This document shows positions 31,969 through 44,800 of a stretch of DNA of 64,000 bases, in pieces. The stretch is from Annona cherimola. Its lineage: Eukaryota > Streptophyta > Magnoliopsida > Magnoliales > Annonaceae. Position numbers and translations under genes: made by a program. The stretch is from contig CM059972.1 in NCBI GenBank assembly GCA_030490835.1, forward strand, positions 36,001,452-36,065,451, given 5' to 3'. The notes beneath the pieces are model-generated. The model made no database searches. It was given only the letters and a program-made list of their open reading frames with translations, and had not been told where the DNA came from. How positions within the stretch are numbered: the first letter of the stretch is position 1; the number at the start of each line of letters is the position of its first letter.

Positions 31969-34900
31969 ATGTGAATCAGGATTCTTAATTACATATCGTC
32001 CAAATTTGTTTTTTCATTTCTTCATTCATCATCATTTCATTTATTACATAAAAAATGGTACACTTGTACATATCTTTTAAACTATTTCAACATGCTGTTA
32101 TACATCATAGGCCCTCTTGACCTAATCATGACATTGTCATTCCAGATATACATTCATCCATCCACACATTCATTCATTTATTCATTAGTTCTCCTAGAAC
32201 TTAGAACTTTAAATAAATTCATATACGTCAGCATACCTGAATACTTTCATTCATATCATTCCACTCACCATGGCTAATCCTTTTAGCCCACATGGTAATA
32301 TCTCGTACCACTTCTTCATTTCTTAGGTCCTCGACCGCTTGAGTCTCCCAGTACCTGTCTAAGATTTAGAAAATAAAATGTGAGTGATAACTCAGTAAGC
32401 AAGCAATTTATCATTAGGGCAAGACTTCCTTGAAAACCTTTTTCATAAACATCTTGAACACCTTTTTCCTAAGGACATTTATATGTCCCAAAATATTATC
32501 GTGAAATCCTTTGTTCATGAGGACAATTCTATGTCCTTGAACATTTTCATAAAATATTCATTCTTAAAATCATTTACAAGCCATGTCTGAGCTTGTTAAA
32601 GCAAAACATACATGTTCTACCCTTTATAATTAATTTATTTTTGTCTTGAGTGAACATTTCCAATGTTCCAAGACCTTTACATAAAACCATCTTTTGCCAG
32701 TGGACGTCTTACGTCCAAAATATTTTTCTCATAATTCCTTTGGCAAAGGAAGACATTCTCATGTCCTAAAACATCATTCACATAAGCCTTTTTTTGGCAA
32801 AGGACATTTTTATGTCCAAAAATATTTTTCATCATAAAATCCTTTAACCAAGAGACATGTAATGTCTCAAAATATTTTTCACATAGCTTCCTTTGGCAAT
32901 GGACATTCATATGTCCTAAAACACCTTTCATTAAAACACTTTGGCATTAGACATTCTTATGTCCAAAAACAAGTTTGACATAAATCTTTTTCATAGTCCC
33001 CGTCTTGTGTCTTGTTTATAAAAAACAAGGCATACAAAATACATGAACCATTTCCATAAATGCATTTGCATAAAAATATTTCCTTTCATTCTTGTCATTT
33101 GCACTTTTGTGTAAAACACCTTATTTTTAGGATAATCATTTCATAAAAATTCCTTTAGGATAACTTTTATAAAAACATACTTTCATGTCCCAATCTTTGG
33201 GCTTTTCAAAAACAAAACATAAGCAAATGCATTTCTCTCCATCCAGTAGTGACACTTAGCAAGTGATCATGCTACCTTTTGGAAGAAAATCTTTAACAGC
33301 ACACTAGCCAGGTGGCTGTTCATTCATCCTACTCCCATCTCAGGGAGGGCGCCGCTGGCACTCCTGACATCCCTTAGTGACTTGGCCTTATGCAGAGCGG
33401 GCCCCGATCATCCCAACCGTGCTCTACAACTGGCCTATTCCGTGTACTGTGCACCATACATTATTCTAACAGACCGCAATCCGTTTGGTTTAAAATGTCA
33501 CAGACCGCAGCCCATGACCTTTTAAACCGAGATCGCAAATTGCAGCCCGTAACCATACTCACAAACGTCATAGACCGAAGTCTATATCTTTAAAAATTGT
33601 TTTTAAAAACACATCACAGACCACAGTCCGTGTCAACTTGTAAAGCGAGCGTACCCACCTTAAACAAGTTGTCATTTGAAATTTAGTTTTAGGATGACCT
33701 TCCTTAAATTCTTTTAAAACCATTTTGAGTAAAATATTTTGATAAACATTTGAAATGTTTGAGAAATAATACATCTTAAAAACCCTTATAATAAAAGAAT
33801 TTCAATACTTTTGGATTTCCAAAAATAAACCATATATTTCTCTAATATTTTCTTGGTTTCCATTTCAGGGCCTTTTGCTTATAAAAGTTATGCAATTATA
33901 CCATCCCTTTCTCCATAACCTAAAAATTAAATTATTGTCCACATATATATTATACTATTTTTACATAAAGGGGAATTGCATTGTCTTTTTCATGTCATTT
34001 AGCAACCTGAAATTAAACCATTTATGAAATCACCTATTAGGTTGGTCATCCTTAAATCCCATTCAACAACATTCGTATAAACATCTTTGAAGACATTTTT
34101 ATCATAGATTTCCTTATCTAAAGGAAATGAAAACTTTTCGAATATCATTTCAAGACGTATGGACTTTGTCCAAATCTTCGTTTATATTTAGTTATCAATA
34201 CATCAATTCCCGTTTTCTTTTTCTTTCACAAACATAATTATTTATCATAAAACATAATAAAAGAAATTCAAAACTTATTTACGTTCGTTGCTTTGTGAAA
34301 AAGGGCAAAATTCTCTTTTTCTTATAAATACTTTTGAAACAACATCATAAAGAACTTGCTTACTTAAAAGCAAATTCTTAAAGCCATTGACATAAAACAT
34401 AAAATCCTGTAAAATTAACATCGTGGAGAACTTGCTTACTCTTAAGCAAATTTCTCAATCCTATTAACATAAAGCATTGCCAATCCATGGCAACACTCGT
34501 GATAAATTCTTTATCTTAAAAATATTGCTTGCTCCCCATGAAGCAAACCTTGAAGCTCTTCCTTAAAGCCATCATTTTCAAAACTTATGGCTTTGTATTA
34601 AAGCTGTCATTTCCAAAGCTTGTGCTTGCCCATTCATCAAAACATAATCATAAAAGTATTTACATAATCATCATTTCAACCTATAGAGAAAAATTCATAA
34701 TTTGAAAAGTTCGTTTGCTTACCTGATATCGTCATCATCCTTTTCTTCCATTCTTTTCCTTGCCTTTGCCTAGATAAATGAAAATAATATTTCATTTATT
34801 TGTATCATCCTTAAATACTTATATTCCTTAGGTTTTCCAACCTATATAAGTTCATCTAGCTTATTCCACTTGTCTTTCAAGTCAGGTATTCATACATATT

Positions 34901-37698
34901 GATATAGCCTATACATATCAAATCATCCATTCATTTTTAATTACCTTATGTAGAGTAAACTTACATGCATAAAACAATCATTCATTAAATTATTATTTGG
35001 AGGTTCATTACCTCCATTTATCATTTTTAACATATTTTCCATTTTTCATACAATGGTGCTCATTTTAAGCACTTAGTTGCTAACTTAGACATCATATAAT
35101 AATCTCAAAATTTGAGATTATCATTATTTAATTAAACATTACCCTAATCCACATTTTTCATCATTTTGTTATGCATTTTTTCATTTTAACAACTTATATA
35201 ATCCATATATCATTTATTCATACATATCTCTTCATATACGTCCATTTCTCAACACATAAATCATGTGTTTCTTAAAATTTTCCAACGCAACAATCTTGTA
35301 TCTAATTCCAGCATGATTAAACCCCCTAATTAATAGATAATTTAGGATTTAATTTCGGATTTATAATCCATTCATCATACGGTTCCAAAACAGCAACATT
35401 AGAACCCGTTTTTCATTATTTCAACGCCTATTTTGACACTTAATTCAAAACAGATTTCTAATCTATAAATTTCAGCAATTAATTATGAATTTCTTAACCC
35501 AAATTTAGGGTATTAATACATATTTAAAATTCATATATTAGTTGCTTCCAAAACAGCAACTTTCATATACATTTTGGGTACCCTCTGCACCCCTCTTTGA
35601 ACATCCCTTTGCATATCTTTAAAAAATCATATTTAGGGTAATCTTGTTTACCTATAATAGGTTAAAATCTCATAATAACTTGTTTATATCCCACTATAAG
35701 TCAAATTCCATCAAAAAAACCTGAAATTTAACATTTATCTTGATTTATTCCTTAAGTTGTCCATAATGCTTAATTCAGGCACACTGAATTCTCAAAATCT
35801 TGAATTAATATCAAATCAAGTATTTTTTATCTAAAATTTCTACCATACCTTAATAACTATATTAATTAATCAAAATAAATATTTTAATCATAAAATATTT
35901 AGTATTTATATTTATTTTGGTATTTTTACTCTTCTGGACAGCAGCATCCCTTTTCAGACATCCTGAATCACGTAAATTATAGGGTATATTTATACCCATA
36001 AAAACCTAATTTGTATTTTTTTCTTGTAACAATAAATATGTCTTATATATCCTGTAAAATTTTCAGCTCAAAATTAATTTTATAAAAATTATTAAAAATC
36101 ATTTGGTGAAGCTGATCCTGCCAACCGTTCAATCCTGTCCAGGTTGATTTTCCCAGATTTTTAATTTGCAACATTCGTATCATTTTAAGCTGAAAATTTT
36201 ATTGTTTCTTAATAACACAATTATTCGTCTTCCCTTAACATTTTATAAAAAAATTCATTCATTAACTATTTCTTCCATATTTTCCTTTTCAGGTCCAGAT
36301 TTACTACACATGAGTGCAGATTAGATGATATGGGCTGATTAATCCCCAAATTAAACTTTATAAACTATCGTATTTAACTATGTACCTTTAATCTTTGAAA
36401 CATGTTCTTTAAGAGGTCTTTTATGACTCAAAACCATGATTCCAAATCAAGAAGAAAACTTGGAAATTGGAAGGCTTAAACTCAACGGGTACTTACCCGA
36501 TTTCGTCGATTCTTTGTGCCGAACTTCCCGAGCTTGCTACCAAGCGTTGGCTTCCTCTTGTCCTTCTCCTTTTACTCCTTTTTTCTCCTCTTCCTTTCTG
36601 GGTTGGACGTACCCTAGTTGATCCTTGGAGAAAATCTCCTTTTCTCTCTTGTTTTCCTCTCTTTCCTCTCTTCTTTCTCCCTCTCTCACTTGCACGTTAC
36701 CTTCTCTTGGAAAGTTGCTGGAATTTTCCAGCAACTCATACCCTTATTTTCACTCCATTAATGCCCACTTTAATGTCTCTTTATCCCCTTAAAAACATGG
36801 CATTATTTGGTCCAAGATAATTCCATCATTTATCTCTTCATAAATTCACAAAATCTAAGCATTGATGGGCCATGTTGCTGTCCACTTACAACGTCCCACA
36901 TGGCAACCCTTTAGTTTGGAATTTTATGCCTTAAATACACCTCAATTTATCATACATTAAATGCCCTAGCTCATAGCCTATTTACATGTACTTTTTGGAT
37001 TCTTAAAAAATCCAAAAAATCAGATTTTTGGAGCTTGGAACGTCCCGTTGCAACTTCCTTTGATTTTGCATTAATTTTTTTGTCTTTTCTCCCATAAATG
37101 TGTTTTGTCTTGTAGTAATTAAGAAAATCCCATGATAATTAGCTTAATCCATTCCTACCATATCGTTCGTCATATCGTTTTATCCATCTTTCTAAAGTTT
37201 CGTCTCAAACCGAGTTTACTAACTCCACTTATGACAACTTGAATTTATCTTTTGGATTTGATGATAAAAATAATTAATTATCACCCTAATCCCATCATGA
37301 CTCCCTTAATACAATCCATTCAAAATATTGGGCCCACCGTCGTGAGCTTACCTTTCAAATTTCATCGAAATCCGCCTTGTAGGCGTCAAGTTATGAATTT
37401 TCTATCATTTTTCATCTTAATTCCATAATTACACTTTGATCTTCATAAATTAAATCATGGTAATTAACATGATTATTCATAACAGATTTTCACCTTTCAA
37501 TCCTTTTTAAGCCCCTCGGGTCATACCGATTCACTTTGGGCTCCGACAATTAAATTTTTAATCACCATTCTTAATTGAACCCTAATTGCAAAATATCATA
37601 AAATCCTAAAATCATCCATAAATCATTCAAGGCATACATGTATCATAATTACATGCCTAATGCCTTCATATAAGTCCTACTTGGGTATGGGTATCACA
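31967..37698 (-). mobile_element. long Ty3/gypsy LTR 'B2'
   Basis: It begins TGTGATACCC on the minus strand at 37698. The other end is truncated: it starts at AAATGTGAATCAGG, about 55 bp inside the LTR end seen in B1, and lacks a further ~24 bp soon after. It shares with B1 the GGACAT palindrome array (32465-32965), GC-rich block, GACCGCAGTC array and C-rich leader region. Putative splice signals on the minus strand: donor CGG|GTAAGTACC at 36496-36495, micro-exon 34769-34723, acceptor 32360-32359. It is flanked on both sides by the same LINE. No coding capacity; the 36467-36820 frame is a complement of the purine-rich leader. Confidence 0.82.
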
Positions 37699-38046
37699 AT
37701 TATTTATAGATAGCGTTGTTCTAATAGATGAAACTAAAGAAGGACTAAATTTAAAATTGAATAGGTGGGTAGATGCTTTAGAATCTAAAATACAATTTTA
37801 ATAATAGTGAGAACCAGGATGAGGAACCAATTAAGATTTTAGATCAAGTAGTAACAGGAACTAATCATTTTCGGTACTTAGGATCAATAGTTCAAGAGAA
37901 CAGGAAAATTGAGAAAGATATAATACATAGTACTCAAGCAGGATGGAAGAAATGGAGAAGTGCATCAGGAATTTTATGTGACCGTCGAGTTCCAATCAAG
38001 ATAAAAAGAAAATTTTATAAGACTACGATTAAACCTGTTATTCTTT
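37699..38046 (+). pseudogene. LINE reverse transcriptase C-terminal region, copy 2 (left part)
   Basis: Degenerate FxD motif region, then KEGLNLKLNRWVDALESKI and, after damage, HFRYLGSIVQENRKIEKDI, STQAGWKKWRSASGILCDRR, PIKIKRKFYKTTIKPVIL. The YLGS, GWxKWRSASGVLCDR and KFYxTxIRP strings are characteristic of the RT thumb region of plant LINEs. It is interrupted by solo LTR C and resumes at 41539 in the same frame (L-YGAEC). LINEs insert by target-primed reverse transcription; this is a dead 5'-truncated copy. Confidence 0.88.
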
Positions 38047-41000
38047 TGTGGCGCCCCGAACCGAGGCGTCACATTTGTCCTTACTCCAAGATCTTGTCGA
38101 TTGGTAAGTGTGAATCAGGATTGTTGCCCTGATCACGCGGCGGGTACTTAATTCGATCTCGTCAAAAATTTTTTTCTTTTTCTTTCATCACATAAAGACA
38201 CATACTTATCATCAAATCTCAATTATCATTGATAACATTCATACTTGTTTTTGTACAATACAGGTTATTTTAACCTGAACATTTTATACATACATAATTT
38301 GAAAACTCCTTATCATATGTTCATGTCATACCATATATGGATCAGCATATCATAAAATTTTCTTCATACCTTCTTTTTCCTTTTCTTCTTGGCCTGTGCT
38401 ATACCTGTCTATCGTTTGAAAAGCAAAACGTGAGTCGAAACTCAGTAAGCAAGTGTTTTTCATTTAAATGCATTTCTCCCGTTCAATAGTAGACACTTAT
38501 CAAGTGATCTACTATCAACCAGTGGAAACCTTTTCATAAAATCTTTCATAAAACATATGCTTGCAGGCTTAACATATAGACCTCTTTTTCATAATCATAA
38601 AAACGTTTTCATAAAACTTCCTTTTTCCAAGGACATTCTCATGTCCTTAAAACATTTTCCATAAAACCTTTTCAAAACAAGCATATGCAACATACATGAT
38701 GTTTCTGTCCGTCTGGTAGGTGACACTTACCAAGTGATCACTCTTTCCTACTTAGGAGAGAAACCATTTCATTTGATAACTCGCGAGCTAAGCAGTTATC
38801 CGTGTTCATCTCCCATTTCAGGGAGGGCGCCGCCGGCATTTCGCCTTTTGAAGCGACTTGGCCTATGTAGAGGGGGGCCATCTTGCAACCGCGTCCGGTC
38901 TGCATATCCTCTACAATAAACCTAGTACATAGCTCATGTACACATTCTTCACGTTCATATGCTAGCATGCTTTTTATAAAACCTCACAGACCTTAATCTG
39001 TGTCTTTTTCCTTTTCAAAATCTAATACTAGCATAACCTTTCAAAATAGTACAGACCTCGGCCTGTATTTCTATTTCTAACTTGATAACTCGGCATAGCT
39101 CAAGTTAACAAGTTAATAAAAATATTTTGTAAGGATGACCAACCTTAAATAATTTTAAAAACATTTAAATAACACATTCTTAAAACATTTGAAATATTTG
39201 AGAAATAATAAATTTGAAACATTGCTAAAAAATGTTTATAAATCATTTTTGATCGGTAAAACAATTTTGAAAAACATTTTAATATTTGGAAACCAAAGAC
39301 TTTGGAAACATTTTTCTTCTCGTTTCTAGATTTTTCATGAACAAAGGATATACTAATGCATAATTCATTTATATATATATATATATATCATATTCTTTGT
39401 CCACATAACACTTAAGTTTCTTCTATACGAAGATATGCTTGTATGATCCTTTGGTCATTTAAAAGAAATCTTCGTTTAAATTGGTTATTGGTTGGCCTTC
39501 CTTAAATCCGTTTCAAAACATTTTAATAAATCATTTTAAATTCATTCGATAAAACAAAATACTATTTTGGAAATCAAAACTTTTCCTTTTCCATTATAAT
39601 GCAACCATTTCCATCTTTCTCTTCATTTATAAGGATTTGCTTATGATAAAGCAATTCCCACATACTTCAACATTTCTTCTTACTTCCATATGAATTTGCT
39701 TATAATAAAGCAAATTTGACATATTCCATAGTTGCACTATATAAAAATCATTTTCAAAAGTTTGCTTGCTTACCTTTGCTTTTCTTTAATCCGACTCATT
39801 TATCTTTTCCTTTCCTTTTCCTATACAAGTGAAAATGATATACATACTTTATCATGCATATTTTATATTTATTTATGACCTTATTTTCCACTATAATTTT
39901 TTTATAGAGGTTATCCTTAAAAATGCGTGATCATCATTTTCTTATATGGATTTTTATCCATAAATCCTTAAAAAAATTCAATCCATATATCCTCATAAAA
40001 TATAAAAATAAATCTAAAATTTTCTCCAAAAATCACGCTGTTACTGTAGCAGATCACTGTAGCAGATTACTGTTCACCCCGTGGTTACTGTTCATGGGTT
40101 TCAAAAATTGACATTTTTTCCAAAAATAAAAAATACCATGACATACCTTATGCCTAGTATATCATTGGACATTTCATATATTTTGAATTTATCATCATTT
40201 ACTTGGCCAAAAAAAATCATTTTCTCCATATACTAAAAATCAACATAAATTCACTTAAGCATAATCCTTAATTTCAAAAATTATGAAATTGATATATCAT
40301 CATCCCAACATCATATTCATTCATCTCAAATCATCTTTTATCAATTTTGGAGCATTATTTACACATATCATGTGTTATTTTCCCAAAAGCTCTATCTTCG
40401 CCCCAAATTTTTGATGTTTTGGCATAATTCCAATTAAGCATTATATCTATACTTATTTTCTTATGCTTAGGCATTATCTAAGCATAGTTTTACCCTAGTT
40501 AACATCCAAAAGAAATTTGGGTAGAAATCACTTACCCGAAGTAGAGATACGCCTCTTTTTCTCACACTTTCTGTCTCTAACTTCTTCTTCTTCTTCCTTG
40601 GACGTGTGGGAGGATTTTGGGAGCTTGGAATGGCTCAAGTGGAGCTAGAATATGATGCCTTGGACGTCCACCCTGCTGCCCTATTTATAGGGTTGCATTT
40701 TTCAACAATTTGGAATTTACCCCTAGCTTTGAGGTATTTAATTATAAATTGGTATTTCTTTTTAATTTTGAAAATGCATGGAGCTTTGTGCAGCCACCCT
40801 AGGCCTGCTCCAGCCACCCTATGGCAGCCCTATTTTTCCTAGATTTTTAATTTATTAAAATTAATTATTTTTAAGCAAATTAATCTCAACCCTTGATTAA
40901 TGATATGATCAATTTGTGGCCATTGGATGTTTTGCCCCATTTTCCACACCCACTGCACGTCCCTGCCATGTTTCTGCATTTGCATTTAATTTTTTTTTAT

Positions 41001-41538
41001 TTTTTTATTATTTATTTATTAAAAAGTCAAAGTATATTTAATAAAAAGTTAAGTTACTTTTTCAACATCTATTTGACACTTCATCTTGGCCATTAATTTG
41101 TGAGTTTCATCACATCTTATACCATCCATCATGTTCATCATGTATTTTTAACCATCCATAAAAAATTTCATCGAATTCCGACGCCCGGATTGCAAATTAT
41201 GAATTTTTTTCTATTTTTTCACTAAAATCCAAATTTGGATTAAAATATCCAAAAGTAATACTATTTTGTCTTGTAGTGATTAATTCTCCTTTTGACTTTT
41301 TGTGATTAGGTTAATCAAGTGATTAACTCTTAATCACATGTCTTAATCCATAATTACTTTGCACGTACACTATTCACGTGTACTATTCACGTGCATCACA
41401 TTCTTAATTGCATTATTCTAACCTCTAATACACATTTATCAATATAACATATTTCATAAATTTTTATTTATTATAAAAATCAGTACAGGTTTACAATCCT
41501 TGGTTTACATATACTATTCTAGGATTGCGGGTTTCACA
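38047..41538 (-). mobile_element. solo Ty3/gypsy LTR 'C' in LINE
   Basis: A complete LTR, TGTGAAACCC (minus, from 41538) to GGGGCGCCACA (38047), with flanks tcttt (38042-38046) and gcttt (41539-41543), a 5-bp duplication with one mismatch. Removing it and one duplicate restores the LINE frame. There is no internal sequence, so it arose by LTR-LTR recombination. Same subfamily as LTR D. Minus-strand signals: TATA box 40690-40681, donor TTCGG|GTAAGT at 40535-40534, micro-exon 39820-39774, acceptor GATAG|ACAGG at 38410-38409. GC-rich block at 38805-38890. Confidence 0.92.
40681..40690 (-). promoter_or_regulatory. TATA box of solo LTR C
   Basis: The minus strand reads CCCTATAAATAGGG, same motif and same ~150-bp distance to the putative first splice donor as in LTR D. 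Confidence 0.65.
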
Positions 41539-41962
41539 GCTTTATGGGGCAGAATGCTGAGCAGTTAAAAAACAACATATGCACAAAATGAGCGTAGCAG
41601 AAATGAGAATGTTATGGTGGATGAGTGGTAAAATAAGAAAAGATAAACTTATGGATGAAATAATTCGAGAAAACTTAAAAGTGAGAACGATTTGTGATAA
41701 AATTAGAGAAAATAGATTCAAATGGTTTGGTCATGTTAAAATGAGGCCTGAAGTATCACAGGTTAGGAAAATAGAGTCTATCAAAGTAGAAGGTGGTAGG
41801 AGAATGAGAGGAAGACCCAAAAAATATGGATGAAATTAATTAAATAAGATTTAAAAATATTACAAATTACATAAAATTTAGCCTTAAATCACCAAGAATG
41901 GCGCAGCAGAATCCATGTGGAAAATGGTTTATGATGATGATGAAGATGATGATGATTCATTC
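41539..41962 (+). pseudogene. LINE 3' end, copy 2 (right part)
   Basis: It continues from 38046: LYGAEC, TGA for expected Trp, AVKKQHMHKMSVAEMRMLWW, DKIRENRFKWFGHVKMRP, VEGGRRMRGRPKK. After a one-base shift near 41825 it gives WMKLIK and NLALNHQEWRSRIHV, the usual LINE C-terminus. It ends in an ATG/GAT-rich simple repeat (41928-41957), the tail type common in plant LINEs. Frame breaks and stops make it inactive. Confidence 0.88.
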
Positions 41963-42085
41963 TTTCTACACTTATCTGCAAATCCTTGCGGTGATATCAC
42001 TCTCTGTGGTATCATACCTTTCCTTTCATCATCCTTTGTTTTTCTCTTTCCACGCCTGTTTACTAATCCTTGGTCTGATACTATC
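41963..42085 (-). other. gypsy primer-binding region with 84-bp duplicate, degenerate
   Basis: The minus strand reads TAGTATCAGACC at 42083-42072, a decayed initiator-Met primer site beside LTR start 42086. A second decayed copy lies about 84 bp away (41999-41988). The intervening sequence matches the spacer of elements D and B1. It joins LINE tail directly, so the rest of the gypsy element is deleted. Confidence 0.7.
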
Positions 42086-42662
42086 TCTAATGCCCCTGAC
42101 CCGAGGCGTCACAACCTAGCCTTACTCCGGGATTGTTATCGATTGGTAAATGTGAGTCAGAATTGTTGTCTTGACCACACAGCAGGTTCTTGAATTGAAT
42201 CTCGTTCAATTTTTTTTCTTTTCTTTATTTCAAAGAAACATTCATTCATTTGGAATCAATCACACTTATCATTTACACTATATCACTTATTCATTTTCAT
42301 CAACGGTCCTATCGAGTTGATCATGACATTTTCATTCAATACATATATAATCTGACTATTTTAAGTTAATACAATCTTTCCATCCATTCACGGCATACTA
42401 GTACATACAATTTACCTTTTTCTTACCTTATTCATATCATATCTAGACAAGATATCCCATAAAATATTCATAGGCAAATCAACCTGATTTGTTCATCACT
42501 TGGCCTTTCCTGCACCTGTTTAAGGTTGAAAAGAAAGCATTTTTTCGGTTTTATGTAAATGCATTTCTCTCCATTCAGTAGGAAACACTTATCAAGCGAT
42601 CAACTACCAACGGAACAAAAATCTTTTCATATAAACAATTCATGTAAATTATCATATAGAGT
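42086..42662 (-). mobile_element. gypsy LTR, 3'-terminal part
   Basis: The LTR end GAGGCGTCAC, TTGGTAAATGTGAGTCAG and the acceptor region GTTTAAGGTTGAAAAG match B1 and C. The acceptor dinucleotide is mutated here (CTTAAACAGG for CTTAGACAGG). It breaks off after the TTTCTCTCCATTCAGTAGG segment. It may belong with 57083-59553, which continues in the same orientation beyond the Athila element. Confidence 0.7.
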
Positions 42663-42747
42663 GTGTTTGGTAATAAGTAAAAGTTGTTAAGTTAAAACTT
42701 TTCAATCTCCACAACTACTCTTTTTTTAATCATTTATTCACATTTTT
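42663..42747. other. unassigned 85-bp spacer
   Basis: It begins GTGTGTTTGGTAATAAG, which resembles the ends of some plant MITEs, and contains an AAAAGTT...AACTTTT inverted repeat, but no second terminal repeat or target duplication is visible. Not assigned. Confidence 0.25.
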
Positions 42748-44800
42748 TGTGATACCTGGATCCAAGTAGGACTCATATGAAGGCATTTGGCATGTAATTA
42801 TGATATATGTATGCCTTGAATGAATTTTGGATGATTTTATGATTAATGATATTTTACAATTAGGATTTTAGTTAAGAATGGTGATTAAAAATTTCATCGT
42901 CGGAGCCCAAAGTAAGTCAGTATGACCCGAGGGGCTTAACGAGGATTAAAAGGTGAAAATGTGTCATGAATAATCATGTTAATTACCATGATTTAATTTA
43001 TGGAGATTAAAGTGTAATTATAGAATTAAGATGAAAAATGATAGAAAATTCATAACTTGACGCCTACAAGGTGGATTTCGATGAAATATGAAAGGTAAGC
43101 TCACGATGGCGGGTCCAATATTATGAATGGACTGGATTAAGGGAATCATGATGGGATTAGGGTGATAATTAATTATTTTTATCCCAAATCCAAATGATAA
43201 ATTCAAGTGATCATAAGTGGAGTTAGAAAACTCGGTTTGAGATGAAACTTGAGTGAGATGGATAAAACGATATGACGAACGATATGGTAAGAGTGGATTA
43301 AGCTAATTATCATGGGATTTTCTTAATCACAAAAGAACAAAAGCAATTATGGTGAGGAAAAAGACAAAATTTAATGCATGAACCAAGGTGGAAACCATGG
43401 ACATTGAAGAGCATCAAAATTTGATTTTTTGGATTTTTTAGAAATCTAAAAATTACATGTAAATGGGCTATGACCTAGGGAAGTTAATGTATGGTAGATT
43501 GAGGTGCATTTAGGCATAAAATGCCAAACTAATGGCTTCCATGTGGGACGTTGCAAGTGGACAGCAATATCCTCCAATTAATGCATGATTTTATGAATTT
43601 ATAAAGAGATAAATGATGGAATTATCTTGGAGAAAATGATGCCAAGTGTTTAATGGGATAAGATCACATTAATGTGGATGTCAAATGGGATCAAAAGTGG
43701 GCATAAGAGCTGGAAAAAATTCTAGCAACAACCAAGGGTGGACGTCCATACTAAGAGAGGGAGAGAAGAGAGGAAAAAGGGAGAAAAAAGGGATTTTCTC
43801 CAAGGATCAGCTAGGGCACGTCCAACTCAGCAAGGAAGAGGAGAAAAGAGGAGGAAAAGGAGAAGGAAAAGAGGAAGCAAAATCTTTGTAGCAAGCTCGG
43901 GAAGTTCAGGACAAAGAATCGACGAAATCGGGTAAGTACCCGTTGAGTTTAAGCTTTTCAATTTCCAAATTTATTCTTGATTTGGAATCATGGTTTTGAG
44001 TCATAAACGACCTCTTAAAAAACACGTTTCAAGTATTAAATATTCTTAGTTAAATGAGTTGATTTATGAATTTTAATTTGGGGATTAATCAGCCCATATC
44101 CTCTAATCTACACTTATGTGTAGTAAATCTAGACTTGGAAACGAAAATAAGGAAGAAATAGTTAATGAACTAATTTTATCATGAACTTTTTTGAAAAGAC
44201 TCATGACAGGGTGATTAAGGAAAAAACCAATTTTCCGCTTAAAAAGATAAGCACGTTGCAAATTAAAAATCCGGGAATACCAACCTGAACAGGATTGAAC
44301 GGGTGGTAGGATCAGCTGTACCAAATGATTTTTAATAATTTTTATACAAGGAATTTTGGACTGAAGACTTTACAAGATATATAAGAAATACTTAGGATCA
44401 CATAAACAGAATAAAAATTTGGTTTTTATGGGTATAAATATACCTCATAATTTACGTAATTCAGGATGTCTGAAAAGGGATACTGCTGTCTAGAAGAGTA
44501 AAAATACCAAACTAAATAGAAATACTAAATATTTGTACTGGAAATATTTATTTTGATTTATTAATGTAGTTATTAAGTTATGGTAGAAATTTCAGATCAA
44601 AACTACTTGATTTGATATTAATTCAAGATTTTGAGAATTCAATGTGCCTGAATTCAGCATTATGGACAACTTAAGGAATAAATCAAGATAAATGTTAAGT
44701 TCCAGGTTTTGTGATGGAATTTAACTTATAATAGGATATAAACAAGTGATTATAAGGGTTTAACCTATTAGAGGTAAATAAGATTACCCTAAATATGATT
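42748..44800 (+). mobile_element. gypsy B-type LTR, plus strand, 3'-truncated
   Basis: It starts TGTGATACCTGG and is the reverse complement of LTR B2 over about 35630-37698. It contains the purine-rich leader (43750-43900) and the donor ATCGG|GTAAGTACC at 43932-43933. It ends at 44800, where Athila LTR sequence starts without that LTR's first 83 bp, so the junction is a deletion. The frames at 43685-43935 are only the purine-rich leader. Confidence 0.8.

Noticed and set aside
36436..36820. 117-codon frame with hydrophobic runs as a membrane protein
   Set aside because: It is the complement of the purine-rich leader of a minus-strand gypsy LTR; the same sequence reads as Lys/Glu-rich on the other strand at 43738-43935.
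39370..39390. TA microsatellite as an origin or regulatory element
   Set aside because: A simple (TA)n tract in an AT-rich LTR, with no further signal; similar tracts occur at 4126 and 45738.
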